From: Primulina eburnea
Taxonomy: Eukaryota; Streptophyta; Magnoliopsida; Lamiales; Gesneriaceae
Assembly: GCF_022965805.1 (NCBI RefSeq)
Contig: NC_133101.1
Span: 1,116,001-1,180,000 of the forward strand
Direction: 5' to 3'
DNA length: 64,000 nt
A program made the translations under genes and the position numbers. The notes under the pieces were generated by a model. The model was not told the origin of the DNA. It saw nothing but the letters and a program-made list of their open reading frames with translations, and made no database searches. Shown here in pieces: positions 12,841 to 26,361 of the stretch; position 1 is the first letter of the stretch, and each line of letters begins with the position of its first letter.

Positions 12841-15800
12841 TCACAAGGAAAGACAATCTATGCCATCTGGTACTGTTCTAGGCATTGGAAGGGCCATTAC
12901 ATATCTTTGGATGTTTGTTCTTTGTACAATTGATTTGCTAGAAGAAGTAGCTGGATCAGTTGCGCTCGACTGAGCCTTGATGTGCAACTTTGCGAAACGG
13001 TTGATTATAGAAATTTTCTCCAATTCTTGGTTTTCCACTTTGATGTCCGCAAATAATGAAGTTTTGTGCAGTCTGCATATCACATGCACAAACATTAGTT
13101 TCCCCAGAGAATATTAAAAAATATGGACTACTTAAAGCTACAAGACTATGTAGCTCAAAAAAGAGAATTTTAACTCTGAGCTACAAGTTTAGACTGCACC
13201 AAATGAACATTCACACACAACCATTTTTCAGGTGACCAGGGTGTACACATGGTTAGTTTCTTTCAATTAAGTTCATAGACAAAAGATCAGATAGCAATTA
13301 GATAACATATAAGGTAACAGTATACACACTCTAGTCTTCAGCTGACAGGTTTCAAAGTCAAGATGACTTAATAACATGTTCATGCCAATCTAAACATAGA
13401 AATGTAGGAAAAAAATGGATCCATGCCTTGATAAATCACGACCAAGTTCGTTCATTCGACATATTAAAACTTCCACGACTTTAGTGAAACCATGACCATT
13501 TGTTTTCTTTGAAGTCTTTTGCTCGTCAGGTGACCTGAACATGGTTGAACAAGAAAATAAGTGCTGAAGAACTAAACGTCAAGATATTTTTGCCAGCAAA
13601 ATTTTAGGTCTTCGTGAGGAAAAGGAAACACAAAGGCATAAAAATTGTAGAGAAACTCTTACGCAACATTGGTCTCTGATGATAATTGACCAATCAAGCC
13701 GCATGCATCTCCTAATGCTAATCTGGCAGCAGAATATACGACACAATCATAGTTTGAACTTGCATCTGCACAGAGAATAGCTGCAGGCGCAGGTTTAAAG
13801 ACCTTTTGCATTAGCTGTGTTGTAAATATTAGCCTTCTTTTTGCTGGAACTAACGGGAATGCATCTTCAACAATTTCAACATCGTTTTTCACCTGGTGGT
13901 GTTCGAGGAAATGTCATTATGGATGGGTTTTGAATTGTAAAAACATGTTATGCGTTATAAAAATCATTGACTTGTATCACCTCCTCTAGTCTTCGATTTG
14001 AAGCTTGTGCCCATTCTAACTCAGCCGTGCTGCTATATTAAAAAGAGAATGTTAGATAATATGCAGAACATTGGTCACTTTCAAATCAATAATTTGTTAA
14101 TTAGGGAAAGCCAATAAAAAATAGGCTATCATGTGTTATCTAAAACCAAAAAATGCTGCCACAAGCAATTCATTTGCTTCTTTCCTTGGAGAGCTGTGGG
14201 CGGGGCGACGCTTGCAACGGGAGCAAAGTTAATTTTGTCTTTAAACAGACATTCAATTAGCAGAAAATGACATCTATTTTTGAATGGCTCAAGATATACA
14301 TACCTAATATCTTGAAGCCTTGATTGTTCGTGATTTACTTCTTTATGCCATGACACCATGTCAAATGCAACAATTTTACGCTTCTTTGGCATTGAAACCA
14401 ACAAATTTCGATGAATGACATCTGATGGCAACACAATAGTGGATGATAATTGTTTTCTCGCAATCAAGTTGATATCTGTAGATGGCCACACATAGGTTTC
14501 TTGACTAGGGCTGACTGAATTTGCTCTCATCATCAAACTTCTTTCCTGCAAACTTCCAACAGCCATTCCAGTAAGTGGTTTTCCAACATTAAATGCTGTG
14601 CTTGGACCACAGACCGGTAACCTCTGCTCATTCTTAAAGGTTTCATAACTCTTATACCAGGTTGGAGCCATTTGCAAACTAATCTGTGAACCATACGTTA
14701 CACAAGAAGCTTCATTGCTCCCAATGGGTTGCCTATGAGTACCATTTTGGCCAAACGCCTCCATCTGTTGGAAATTTTGATGGTGAGTTGATGATGAAGC
14801 TTTGCCTAACAGATGTCCTGGAACCTCTGGTGAGAGGTTCCACCCCTTATTATCCCCGGTAAATGACGCACCAAGCTGCGGTACTAAATTCATGTCACCT
14901 TTCGCCGCCTGCTGATAACAAGTGTTGTCATATTTAAGTGGCAAACTCAAACCATTGTCAGTGTCAGGATTAATTGGAGGATGCATTGGGTGCAGCAGGG
15001 AGAAATTTTGATTCAAACCAAGACCTCTCATATCTCTATCAGGAACAGCGAGTGTTTGTTTGTTCACATGAGTTGCTTGATTAGAGGTCTGGTGATGTGC
15101 GTGAGTCACCAATGGATCGGATACAGCATCTGCTTCTAAGTACTGCTTTCTCAAAATCTCTTGCTTGCCAACACTACAGCTTAGTGGCATTGAGTTGTTT
15201 ATCTCAATTAACCCGTGGTGGAGGGAACTCTGTTTTTCCAACTGCTGTTCATAATCTTCAGATGATGGTAACGAATCTTGCTTGTTGTTTTCATGTTCAA
15301 AAGAACTTTGGTTGGGCTGATCATTTAGAATCTCTGAGCTGTTCTCTTGACTGCTAGACACTGAATCAAGGAGCCGAAACAAACTAGAGGAGTAGTATGA
15401 TGTTTTTGGAGTAGATGTCACAAAACTTTGAGAGATTGGGACATTGTCCAAAAGAGGGAATTCAGGGTCATCCGAACGAGCGATTTTCACATGGGAATAT
15501 TCTTGCGCATCAGCAGCACTTAAAGTTGGAAAATTAGTAGCCATGTTACTTCGTAATGGTGGTGTTGGATTTAGATTTTTTACATTATCCTTCGCAGTAC
15601 GTACTGAAGATGCAGTCGAGTTCCCCTGCAGATAGGAGATTAACATCGTTTATAAGAACACATAAAGCATTACGGTCATATGTTAAGAAATCAATTAGAA
15701 ATATGTGTTCACATCTCGGTGGACCATTGAGATTCGCATAACTAGTAGTTAAACCCACCATTGACAAAGATGGGAAAAATGAGTATGGCTGAGGATTCCA

Positions 15801-18303
15801 GGTAACTGTGGGGCAGGGTCTAAAGTCAGAGTCTAGTGAAACAGGAGACGTGTTGCACGGTATAGAAAAAGTTGCAGCAGAAGTTTCAGTTAATGACAAT
15901 TCATTGGGATTTGAGACTTTCGAGTTCAAATGTACTCCAGGTGTGTGATAATCTGATATGTCGTCCTTATTAAGTAGGCCAGGCATATTTTCACTGCAGT
16001 AAAGAAATCACAAGATTACAATGAAATATCATAAAATGTATATCAGAAGAAAGAAAGATGACAGTAAGAACAGACATGTCCACCAGGAACATCTAACTAA
16101 AAATTATATATAATTAAAAACAGGAGTTATACTTTCAAGGAGATATACTTTGTCATGTTACGTTCTCAGATATTTTCCACCATAACAAGCATAAAAAACG
16201 CAAAAAATTCTAACATCTTGAAGACACACACCCCTGAGCAGCTGCGCTTTGACTGTAAAAACCCGGAGAACTTAGGAAAGCTGATAAGGGCTCAACATCG
16301 TGTCCAGGAACCATCTTCTCTGATTCTGTTGAATACCTGGGAATGTTGACCTGGGTCACCTACAACAAGTGAATAATAGAATTACAAAATACCATTCAGG
16401 AAATAAATCCCCGACAGAACGGTGCTTGATGAACCAAATTTCCATTATTACATCATCAAATGGCTTTTGAACACTGCCAGACACGGGATATGATACACTC
16501 CCATCAAGCCAGGAAGTGCCTCTCAAATCCTGACCTGCAAGATATTAAGACCTCTCATTAGGCTTCTTCTTTGACACTGCTATCTTGCCTCTCACAGAAT
16601 GTCTTCATTTAAAGCATAAACAACTTATGGTCATGAAAAGGGTGGGTAGATTTACGAATTTTTTATATGATTTCTATTCTTATATTTGCCACAAAATAAT
16701 TAAAGCATCACATGGTTTCTTGATAATTAACCATGTAAGGATCCAAAGTTCCAAACCTCAGCCAATACTCTCACCAGCATCACATGGTTTCTTGATAATT
16801 AACCACGTAAGGATCCAAAGTTCCAAACCTCAGCCAATACTCTCGCTAGGAGTCACCACCTATAAACCAATGAATGACGATATGGTACATATTACCTGAG
16901 AAATCATTGTTGGCCTGGTTGTCTTTAGCGTGCAACAGAATGTAGGACTGATGTTCATCACTTGTCGTGTGCTCCTTGTGTTGACCAGGCCCAATATTTG
17001 ATAAAGGTAAAGATGTTTGGATCACACGACTCACTCCAGTCAGACGCTTCAGCTGAGAGCTATAATCAGCCAACTGGCTTGTATATGTAGAAGAGATCTG
17101 ATTGGAAGTATGCGAAGACTCACAGTGAAATTCCTCTTGCTGTCTGAGATGTTGGTGATCTGACTGCTGATAACCAATGTCACTGCAGTTCCTATGAAAA
17201 TTCTGATTCAAGTTTTCCGGTTTAAATCTAGGAGAGATGACATTTGGTGAGTTTGCATCAACCCAATTATTATGCTGCTTGTCACTATCAAAGAAATTTG
17301 TTGGTTGATTATCAACTGATGGTCCAGGATTCTGGAAACTCAATGCGCTCCACTCTTCTTGCATGCCAGTATCATTGCTTGAAGTTTCAGCCACAGCAGA
17401 CTGCATCAGAGCACTCCAGCTACCGCTCTGAGTAGAAGACAATGCATCGATATAAGAAGTGTTCTCCACAGTAAAGTCTCCAGTGCCTAAATTGCTACTT
17501 CTGCGGAATGAAGATTCCCAGCTGTGGTCATCGGCATTGTACAAGATCTTCTGTTCCAAAGGATCTAAAGAAGACTGGCCAAGATTTGAACCTTTTCTGG
17601 TAGAAAGTATAGGCCAACCAGCATCTTCACACCTCCCCTCAGTTTCCAGAGTCAATGCATTGCTTGGTGTTGTATTTCCTTGCTCGGGATAGCTACCAGC
17701 TAAATCTCCTCCATTAATACTCTGAACAGGAATTTGCTGAAACAAATTCTTTTCTTGAAAATATTGATTGGGTGATAATGACCCATCTGGCGCACTGATC
17801 TGATCGGAGGAGAAATCACATTGTTGGCTCATAAATGCATTGCCGAAGGTTGACGGGTGTAAGGCAGGCATTTCTAATGAGATATTATTGTTTTTGGACA
17901 ATGGATTGGTCGTTGAATCCTGAAGGTAAGGATAGTTATTTAAATTTTTGTCAGAATTTGTAGCAGGAGCTCCATATAAATACATGTCCAACTGTGGCTC
18001 AGACATGTCCACATGGCCTACACCAAGATTCTGACTTTGCGAAAGAACCAATCCATTAGGTGATCTTGCAAAAACACCAGAACCATCATGTTGAATCATT
18101 CGCATGTTACCAACCATAAACATTTGTGACGAATCAAGAATAGGTGTCCCATTGGCAGTGGCTGGAAACTTACCACCTGAAGCTAGTTTTAATGGTGACT
18201 GCGGATTTATATAATTCTGGTATCTTGCATCACCCAACTCCTGAAGCTGTCCCCTCCTCTGCAGTTCCTGCAGCTGTTTCAACATAATTTGCCGCTGAAA
18301 CAT
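12841..18303 (-). CDS. Large Q/S/N-rich plant protein, dentin sialophosphoprotein-like family
   Basis: Nine coding exons join in frame: 16896-18303 (or from 18294), 16452-16534, 16232-16359, 15759-15993, 14304-15625, 13981-14029, 13663-13892, 13427-13534 and 12841-13072; about 1,260 residues. All introns are GT-AG except the last, whose donor reads AAG|GC. Recognisable blocks are RQIMLKQLQELQRR, KILYNADDHSWESSF, QSGSWSALMQSAVAETSS, TSWLDGSV, FDMVSWHKEV and a C-terminal QRYVMALPMPRTVP. These match the plant family annotated as 'dentin sialophosphoprotein-like' (Arabidopsis At5g07940/At5g07980 type), whose function is unknown to me. The first ATG (18301-18303) lies inside atgtttcag, which also looks like a splice acceptor, so the true start may be ATG 18283-18285 or in an unseen upstream exon. 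Confidence 0.85.
16705..16848. repeat. 72-bp tandem duplication in intron
   Basis: Two head-to-tail copies of a 72-bp unit (16705-16776 and 16777-16848) starting gcatcacatggtttcttga, differing at only a few positions. The array lies in the first intron between coding exons of the dentin-sialophosphoprotein-like gene, ending about 50 bp from the donor. Confidence 0.95.
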
Positions 18304-19367
18304 CTTACATTACTATACCTCGACTACTGTGTCAAAGGAGGACAATACAGCGAATTACTGCAGCTGCTCAAGATTAAGATGTCAGTACACGGCAAGAAAC
18401 TTTTACAATTTAAATAGCAGTGTAAAATACTGCAGACAAAAAAGAAGTTGACCTAGCTGCACGGCATTTAACAAGCAATACGGATCTAATTAATTGACTG
18501 AAATCCATCTATATATTTTTTAAGTCGATTTCAACAACTACATCAGTCCTCTCACGTCTGAAAATATTTCCCTCATTAACAGAATTATAATCAACAAAGG
18601 TAGCAAATAGCTAACAATGTTCTGTCTAGTTTCTTAAGTTTCTGCAATACAAAGGTGAATCTTGAAATTAGGTAATAATCAATTGCTGGAACTGAAAATA
18701 GCAGAACAAAAAGAAAAAGGGAAAAGAATGAGAAGGTGGGCTGAAAATTTGATTAGTAACTACTAAAACAATCCCCATTAACAAATAGCAACCAAGTTAG
18801 AGATCATATAAATGCACCAAAATTGCCGTGGAGATAATTTCAACTGAACCCAGTGAAAATCTTTCTCAAAATCTAAAAAAATGAACATGCACAAACAAGA
18901 ATTTAGGGTCAAATCCAAGATGCCACCAACCAAACATGACAAAAGGGGGAAAACTCTGAATGACTCTTGCATGTCGACAAACTGGCCTCAAATTCCACAA
19001 AACAGAAAAGACAGAAAAAACCCTCAATTGAATTCACTTCAACCCCACGTCCACCAAACCAAAAGACGAATCACGGATAATCTCAGCTGAAAGTACACAA
19101 AGTGAAACTCAAACATTGCATAAAACTGTAAAAGCTTCAGTCTTGAGTCTTGACCCCATTTTCAGACAAGAAAAGCAGCAAATTCAAGTATAAGTGTCTA
19201 GTGATCTTCTTCAAAGAATGAAGACTGGTTGATCCAGTGCTGGTGTAAACACTTTCTTGAAACTTACACTGTAATGTGCCGTAATTCGCTAAATGAAGAT
19301 CATACATGTCAATTCACTTCCCCCGATCAAATTGGTTCTACTTTTTTTTCTTCCTCTGTACAGCGCG
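18304..19367 (-). other. Probable 5' leader and intron(s) of the Q/S/N-rich gene
   Basis: This stretch lies between the TATA box at 19368-19375 and the first recognised coding exon. Read on the minus strand it has frequent stops in all frames. It contains an ATG at about 19159 that opens a short frame of 16 codons, a possible upstream ORF. I could not find the conserved N-terminal segment of the family here. It is best explained as untranslated exon plus intron. Confidence 0.5.
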
Positions 19368-19375
19368 TATTTATA
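19368..19375 (-). promoter_or_regulatory. TATA box
   Basis: The plus strand tatttata reads TATAAATA on the minus strand, in a C/G-rich context (ggacc-TATAAATA-cgcgc). It is followed about 25-35 bp downstream by a pyrimidine-rich leader, as expected for the promoter of the minus-strand gene at 12841-18303. The transcription start is inferred near 19335-19345. Confidence 0.6.
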
Positions 19376-21554
19376 GGTCCCTCCCTGAGAGATCTCTCTA
19401 AGCAGTGAAAAGGGTCCTTTTTCTCACACAAGTTTCCCAGATACAACTGGAGCAAAATAAGGAATGGGAAAATTTCCTTTAGCCTCGGATCCATACCTGA
19501 GGCTAAAGGCTTGGATTTTCGGAGCCGGGTTGTACGTTAAAATTGAGGTGAAATTTCAAGCGTTGATTTAGATATTTATCATTTTGGACGGCGGAGATTG
19601 AGAATAGATGCTTAATCCCTGCGCTGGGGTGTGGACAATTCTTTTCAAGCGTCGTTTTTCTTGAAAGAATAATGAAAATAAAACTTTATAAATTTTTTTC
19701 GTTTCTAAATTTAATTATTTTTTATTTTATTAATGGCTAAAAAAATATTTTGTAAATAAGTTATATCTTTATTAAAATTTACACGAATCATATGGCAAGA
19801 AGAATGACATTGTTTTTTAAACCGATCCAAATGGGCTATTATTGAGTCACTAAATGCCGTGACTAAATTCTCTATCGCCCCTTTGTTTGATTTTGATTTT
19901 GATCAATATTACTGATTGAGACGTATGCTTCAATTTCGCATGTTAGCATAGTAAATAAGATTGCTGGGTTGACCCACAAGCCCAAAATCAAAGCGGAACC
20001 GGATATGAAACTAAATAAACAAAGAGGTTGGAAAAAAAACATACTAACAATAAATCTCACATGTATTTCATATAAAATTCAAGCAAAACATTTTGACATA
20101 TGTGAATATTTTTATTTTATGAGGTAAAATTAATAAACATTTCAAAACATGTGCTAAGAGGCCTTCTGGTAAACTTCATGGTCATTTTAAAGTTCACCTG
20201 CTCTAATAAACTTTTCGAGCCTTGAATGTGATGAAATACATTTGTTTCTTCGAGTCGGCCTAAGAATCGGAATACCAAACTTTCACGATTAATGGCCATC
20301 TTAGTAAACCTAAACAGTCAGAGTGGCCTTCGGAAAGCTTCTTTCCCCTTTTTCCTTAAATGTCACTGGACTTCAAAAGTTCCATTATTTATTACAATCA
20401 GATCGACCCAAAATTCATCACACGTTCCCATATATGATATTCGTCTTGCACACAACATGACGAGACTGTCTGTTCACGTGAAACTACACTTCTATACGTT
20501 TAAACTAAAAACGTACAACGTTACAAATTACTGCGTGGTTCTTGGTTTCCTCTCTAGTGATGGTTTTGGTCATCTCTATTAGGCATGCTATAAATGGTAA
20601 TTTATCGATCCAAGTTATTTATAAAGGATAATAATATTATGCGAACAATACTTAATCCTTTCAGACAAATAGTAACAAATACTCACGTGGAGTCGCTAAA
20701 TATTACATGCATCGAATTGTTGTTTAATTCCAACCCACACAATCCCGATCAGTTAGTCTTACGATATAGTTCCAAATTTTGTCTCCTTGTTTACAAACTT
20801 GTTTCATCAACTGTTCAGTCCGTCCTCCATTTTAGTAGCCAGAAAAATGTCTTCCCTAAGTATAAGGTTCGTGTATCAGATTCCCAACTTTGCGAGGTGT
20901 TTTTCGAGCATAAAAAGTATGTGTCACCATTATTTCTAGCATTACTTCAGATGAATCTTTGTTCGAGACTAATCACCGGCCACGATGTAAAAAAAGCTAT
21001 CTCGAGCCTGACGAACAAGAGAAAATTGGTTAGTTGTACTCTACAAAGATTTCCGAAAATTCAAACCAGACAATAAATCATAGGGAAATATGTAGTAGCT
21101 TCTAAAAGAATTTGTTTCCTAATTAGCCCCAGAGGGATGGGATACAGTACATGGTTTGTAACAATAACCAAATCAACAAACAAACGAGTACCCAATGACT
21201 AGCTTGGTTGACCCAGAATGGGTGGGAATCATTTCAGTTACGGTCTTAAAGGTACGTATAAGATATTTAGAGTGATGCAGCTCAGTGACTCGTACCATGG
21301 AACCGTTTGTGAAGTTAAAACTATCTGCTACGTAGTTTTTCTATTCCCTCCCTTTTCTATATTTTAATGTCACCGAGGAGAGGAATGGCTCTCTCAAAAA
21401 TAGGGTAAAAAGAATTTAAGTCAACGTACCCAATGGATTGTTTAATAAAAACATATAGAAAGTTCTCGTCTGAATTCGGTAAATTGAGATGATCCACACC
21501 TGAAATTTAAGTCAACTAGCCAATGTTGGGAACAAGCAAGAGCATACCTATATA
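19376..21554. other. Intergenic region
   Basis: Holds the upstream region of the Q/S/N-rich gene and the 3' flank of the WDR12 gene. Open frames at 20292-20582 and 20594-21076 (160 codons, plus strand) occur in a less AT-rich stretch, but I recognise no family, splice pattern or regulatory context, so no gene is called. Confidence 0.5.
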
Positions 21555-24500
21555 TCACTGGACTGATATTCCAGAAGATATGCAAAGTTTTGAGTCAGCA
21601 CCACCACTTATTACAGCATCATTTTTCCACCAGTCAGCACAAAACACCTACATTAACAATGCATTTATTTTACCAACTATAACATTAGGTGAAAATTCAA
21701 AAATCAAGCCTCAAATTTGGATTACCTTGTCCTTGTGAGAGTCGATCACAGCCAATGGCCACTGCAGAAGACCGCATAATTCAGAAACCATAGAAAATAC
21801 TTGCATGCATAATTTAAATTCAAAGAAACTGAAGTTACTATATACCGCAGTCCTGAGATCCCATAGCATCACTTTTCCATCATATGATGCAGAAACCAAG
21901 TGAAACAATGATTTCTCGTGCCATTTACATGATGATATCCAAGAATTATGTGATGAGAATTGGAAGATAGGTGACAAAGTTCCTACAGAAGACATTCAAA
22001 TGACACAAACAATATATTGATGGTTAGAGTCGCACCCTAGTCGCAGCAGATGCGCACCAATTTAAAGACAGACCTGGCTTTCGAGGATCCCATATTCTAA
22101 GAATAGGGTCAGAACCTCCAGCTGCAATGAGGGTAGAACCTTCACCTCCAATATCAAGACAGTTGATAACCTTCCCACAGGACTGAGAGAAGGGAAGAGT
22201 GAAGACAATGTCCATATATATCAATTATCACTCACAATGATTCCGTTTGCAAACAGTTGAATCAGTAACTTATCAAAGTATTATAGCAATGCACAAGTAC
22301 ATATATCTATAGCGTCCCTCATCCCTTTGAGCATGAGGATCTTGCTGAGATAAAATGAGATATCCCAACAACTTTATATCAAACTTGCATAAATGAGAGC
22401 GACCAGATTTCAAGATGACCAAAAAACTTTTTTCTTTAGCTGAAGGGAGAGACCACGTTTCCAGGGGCTTATAGGTTTGGGGAACAAATTAAGGCACTGA
22501 TGATCCAATAGTTATAGGCAATTTTTCCAAAATAATTTAATTGATCACTGGCACATAACAAAATAGATAAAAGGTTACGATATGAAAATATGCCCTCGTG
22601 AGAAGTTGAGAGAATTACAAGCACGGAGATTGAATTGTCTACAATTAATTGAAAGGAAGGAAAAAAACAAGAAAGTACGGGTATTATAATACATGGGTAC
22701 CTACCATGCATATAGAAAAACTTCATTTTTCTTACAGATTGAGTACCTGCATTCACTTACCATGCTCAAATTGTCTTTGCCTGTCTCAACATCCCATCTT
22801 CTAATAGAATGATCCCAAGACGCCGAATAAACTGTTTCATGTTGTGGCCAGACCACAGAAGACACACACTGTGTGTGCCCCACAAGTGTTGATAAAGCCT
22901 CTCCCTGTCAACCAACAAAAAACATCTACATCAAATACAGGAATCTGCGGCAAACGGAAGGAAAAAATGAAAGTTTATAAGCTTGACTACATTAATAAAA
23001 AACCCATAAATTGAACGATTTAATACACACAAAAATCCAAATTTTCTCATGATTTTTTTATAAAAATACTGGATTTCTTTAATATATAAGGAGAACAGAC
23101 AACAGACTTGCAGGTGCATGAAGAGTCGGACTTGGATATTGTCCAACTAATACATTCATAATTTCTACTAAATTTAGTTCTGCTCATGTCATTCAAAGAC
23201 TGCTACATTTTACAGATATCAAGCTTGAATCTCCAGCTATTTCTGTAGTTGAACCAAAATCGAATTTTGTAAGAGAGCAGAAACTTCACATTTTATTAAC
23301 TCCTCTCATGATAATCACAACTTCATAGTTATCTGGTCACAGACAGATCATTTAATGTCAGCAACTTCAGAAAATTTTCAGAATCATCAACCCTATGAAT
23401 CTTACAATGCAACTCTATTACTGATGAAGAAATGGTACCTCAGATTGAAGTTCCTCATCTTCAGTATTCTTTTTCCTCTTCTTCAATGAAACCATATTAC
23501 CTTCAATTTGAGAAGCATTTGCGTTCCACAAGTTAATTGTACAATCCCAAGAACCTGAACACACCTAAAACATTAAATAGGAAAAGAATGAGGAAGATGG
23601 CATTTTAGCACAAGCACAAAATTGTTATAAATGACATCAAGAGCAAACACATATACCATTTCACCAGAAGGCTTGGCTGCAATGCTCTGAACAGCAGCAG
23701 TATGACCACGCAATATTTTAAATGCTCTAACATTCTTTGGTTTATCTAGGGAATCCTCCAAGACAAACTTTAACACAGAAAATCGTCAAAACATGCACTA
23801 ATTAATATACACAAACTAATTCCCCCTGAGCAGGAAGTAGAAAAACCACCAAGGAAACTTTCAGCAAGTACCTTCCACAATCTTAAGGCCTTATCTTTAG
23901 AAGCTGTGGCAACAATTTGATCGCCAATGTTCTCGGCTGCTGAGAAGAAACACAAAGAATAATAAAAATAAAGTATATTAAGGATGTTATCAAATAGCTA
24001 GGTTCCAGACATTGTGTAAATTAAACTGTATCTGCATACATACATCACAGACAACAAATATTAATTTTAGACATCATCCCCCATGAGAGAACGGCTGCCA
24101 TGCAAAATACTTGCAATTGCATAAATCACTATTCACATATAATTTTATATTTTTATAAACTGGTGGTAAAATTATGAGCCAATCAAATGGAGCCACCACA
24201 TCGCAAGACAATCTTAGGACCCAAATTAATTAGCAAGAGAAAGCAAATCCAAAACACATGTTACAAGGCTAAAGTTTCATTTCAAAGCAGCGTGTTTGTG
24301 TTTTCTCCATCCCCTAGACACACAAACTATATAGCTACATGTGGCTTTGTCCTCAATTCGAAGATCATGGACAACTAGATAGGGGCTAAAAAACAAAACT
24401 GGAGTAACTAAAAGAATATTCCTAAGAGCAAATAAATCAGTAATATTAGGATGTAAATAAATTATTCACTCAGAAACTTATGCCTCATGCAGATAAGGTT

Positions 24501-25667
24501 TCCCCTCTCTTACCTTTTGGTTTCAAAATACAAACTGAAGTAACAGGACCAGAATGCCCAGCCAGTACATGTGTACAAATTCCACCAGTTCTCCATATCC
24601 TAAAAGGCATAAAACAATTATTTCTTTGTAAGTTCAACTCGATATAAAAGGTAAACAAAGCTAACCCGATTACAGCTTCATGGAGTTACCTTCCAAAACC
24701 ATCATAGCATCCAGTCAAAATATAACTGTCATATAACAGGGGTTTGAGTGATAGGACAAAGATACTTGAAGGGGGAAATAACAATTCACCCATAAACAAA
24801 AACCAGTATACACAGGAGAAAGGGGAAAAAACAATTCCATCAGCACATGGCCTGACCACTACTAAAATTTTGTACACTTACCCGTAGCTGGAACCATCAA
24901 CTGAACTAACCCAATCATCATGCAAACAAGGTTCTTCCTCTCTTTTTGGAACTATGGCTTTAATGTATTCGATTTCAAGAATTTTTTCCTGATTAAGATA
25001 CAAATAGCAGATAAAAATCAGAGGGGCGAGAGTGATTTAAGAAAGATAGAGAAGCAAAATACGAAGACGGCATCAAAGTATAACAAAAAAGAATGCTGCT
25101 TGTATCATTTTACATATCGTTCATCTTCGCCGCATAGGTATTTTAAAGTAACTTGAACAGAAAAAATGACGTTTATTACAATATAATCAATCACCACTAC
25201 CAGAGCATGGTCTAAATACTTACGGCTGAAATGCCTTTGGCAAGGAGAAACTCTTCTAGGGACATACGAACCAACTCCCCATCGATGAGAAAATCAAATG
25301 GCTCTGCTTCCCAGTCCACATTTCCTGATGAAAATCCAGACAACCCGATATCATAAATAACAGTAACCAACACCACACTCCCATACCGGTAACAGAAGTG
25401 GACACAAATTTCAATTTAGAAACCTCATATGTTCACTAACTGTATCCGCTGCATAATTCCATCGAAACAAAAGAAAGAAAAAGGCAGCTTAGCAAATAGA
25501 TTACCAGCTTGAAGGAGATTGTTCAACAGAGCTGACAGGCCAAAGCGCGCGAGGTTTGCAGGAATGGAGATGGAAGCTGGAGGTACTTTATATGGTGGCT
25601 TCAACTTCGTTAAGAAGCGGACTTGCACCTGTCTTGATGACTTTGATTCTCCACCATCTATATCCAT
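21555..25667 (-). CDS. Ribosome biogenesis protein WDR12/Ytm1 homologue
   Basis: Thirteen GT-AG exons join in frame: 25505-25667, 25224-25324, 24882-24988, 24690-24725, 24514-24599, 23872-23939, 23657-23767, 23439-23564, 22761-22904, 22074-22182, 21846-21982, 21726-21761 and 21555-21647, giving 438 residues, the usual length for this family. Residues 1-90 form the NLE domain ([34 protein letters not shown]). WD40 repeats follow with typical GH...WD/W endings: [61 protein letters not shown] and [10 protein letters not shown] at the end. WDR12/Ytm1 belongs to the nucleolar PeBoW complex needed for 60S subunit assembly (known). The start at MDIDGGES matches plant homologues; an in-frame ATG 14 codons upstream (25709) is an alternative. 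Confidence 0.95.
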
Positions 25668-25977
25668 TTTCCCGCTGCGCGCAAGTGTGAAGAGGAAGAA
25701 GGAAGACACCGTGGGATCTGAGTTTCTGGCGGATTAGGGTTTAAGTAAACTCTTTCGTTACCGGAACAACAATCACGCACGTGAAAAATAATTTATATTA
25801 TCTAAACTATACAATAGTGAATAAATATTTTTTTTTATAAAAACTTAGATTTTAAAAATAATTAAATGCTTTGTTAAGCATAATTACTAACTCAAAAATT
25901 TAAAAATAATAATTAGTTATATTAAAAATATGTGAATAAATAAATAAAATTTCAATTCCAAAGCTGCTTATGTACAA

Positions 25978-26349
25978 GACAAAAACTTGTGTGAGACGGT
26001 CTCACGGGTCGTATTTATGAGACGGATATCTTATTTGGGTTATCCATTAAAAATTATAAGTTTTAATGCTAAGAGTATTACCTTTTAGAGTGGGTCTCAT
26101 GTGAGACCGTCTCACGGATACTGATATGTGAGATGTGTCAACACTACCCATATTTACAATAAAAAGTAATACTTTTAGCATAAAAAATTATAATTTTTCA
26201 TGAATAACCCAAATAAGAGATCGTCTCTCAAATTCGACCCGTGAGACCGTCTCATACAAGTTTTTGCCTACTTTTTATTGTGAATATGGGTAGGGTTAAC
26301 CCGTCTCATAGATTAAGATCCGTGAGACGGTCTCACGTGAGACTCACTC
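25978..26349 (+). mobile_element. GAGAC/GTCTC palindromic MITE, copy A (interrupted)
   Basis: Begins gacaaaaacttgtgtgagac and ends gagactcactc, the consensus ends of the family in this window, and is split by copy B. Flanked by a 9-bp target duplication: tatgtacaa at 25969-25977 and tatgtataa at 26350-26358 (8 of 9 matching). Removing copy B and one target duplication leaves an element of about 180 bp. No coding capacity. Confidence 0.85.
26088..26268 (-). mobile_element. GAGAC/GTCTC palindromic MITE, copy B (nested)
   Basis: A 181-bp inverted copy inserted inside copy A. It starts gagtgggtctcatgtgag and ends caagtttttgcc. The flanks are tacctttta (26079-26087) and tacttttta (26269-26277), a 9-bp duplication of copy A sequence with one difference. 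Beyond the second flank, copy A resumes. Confidence 0.9.
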
Positions 26350-26361
26350 TATGTATAAAGA

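Noticed and set aside
20594..21076. 160-codon open frame on the plus strand
   Set aside because: No recognisable domain, no splice or promoter context, and composition like the surrounding DNA. A protein search would be needed to revive it.
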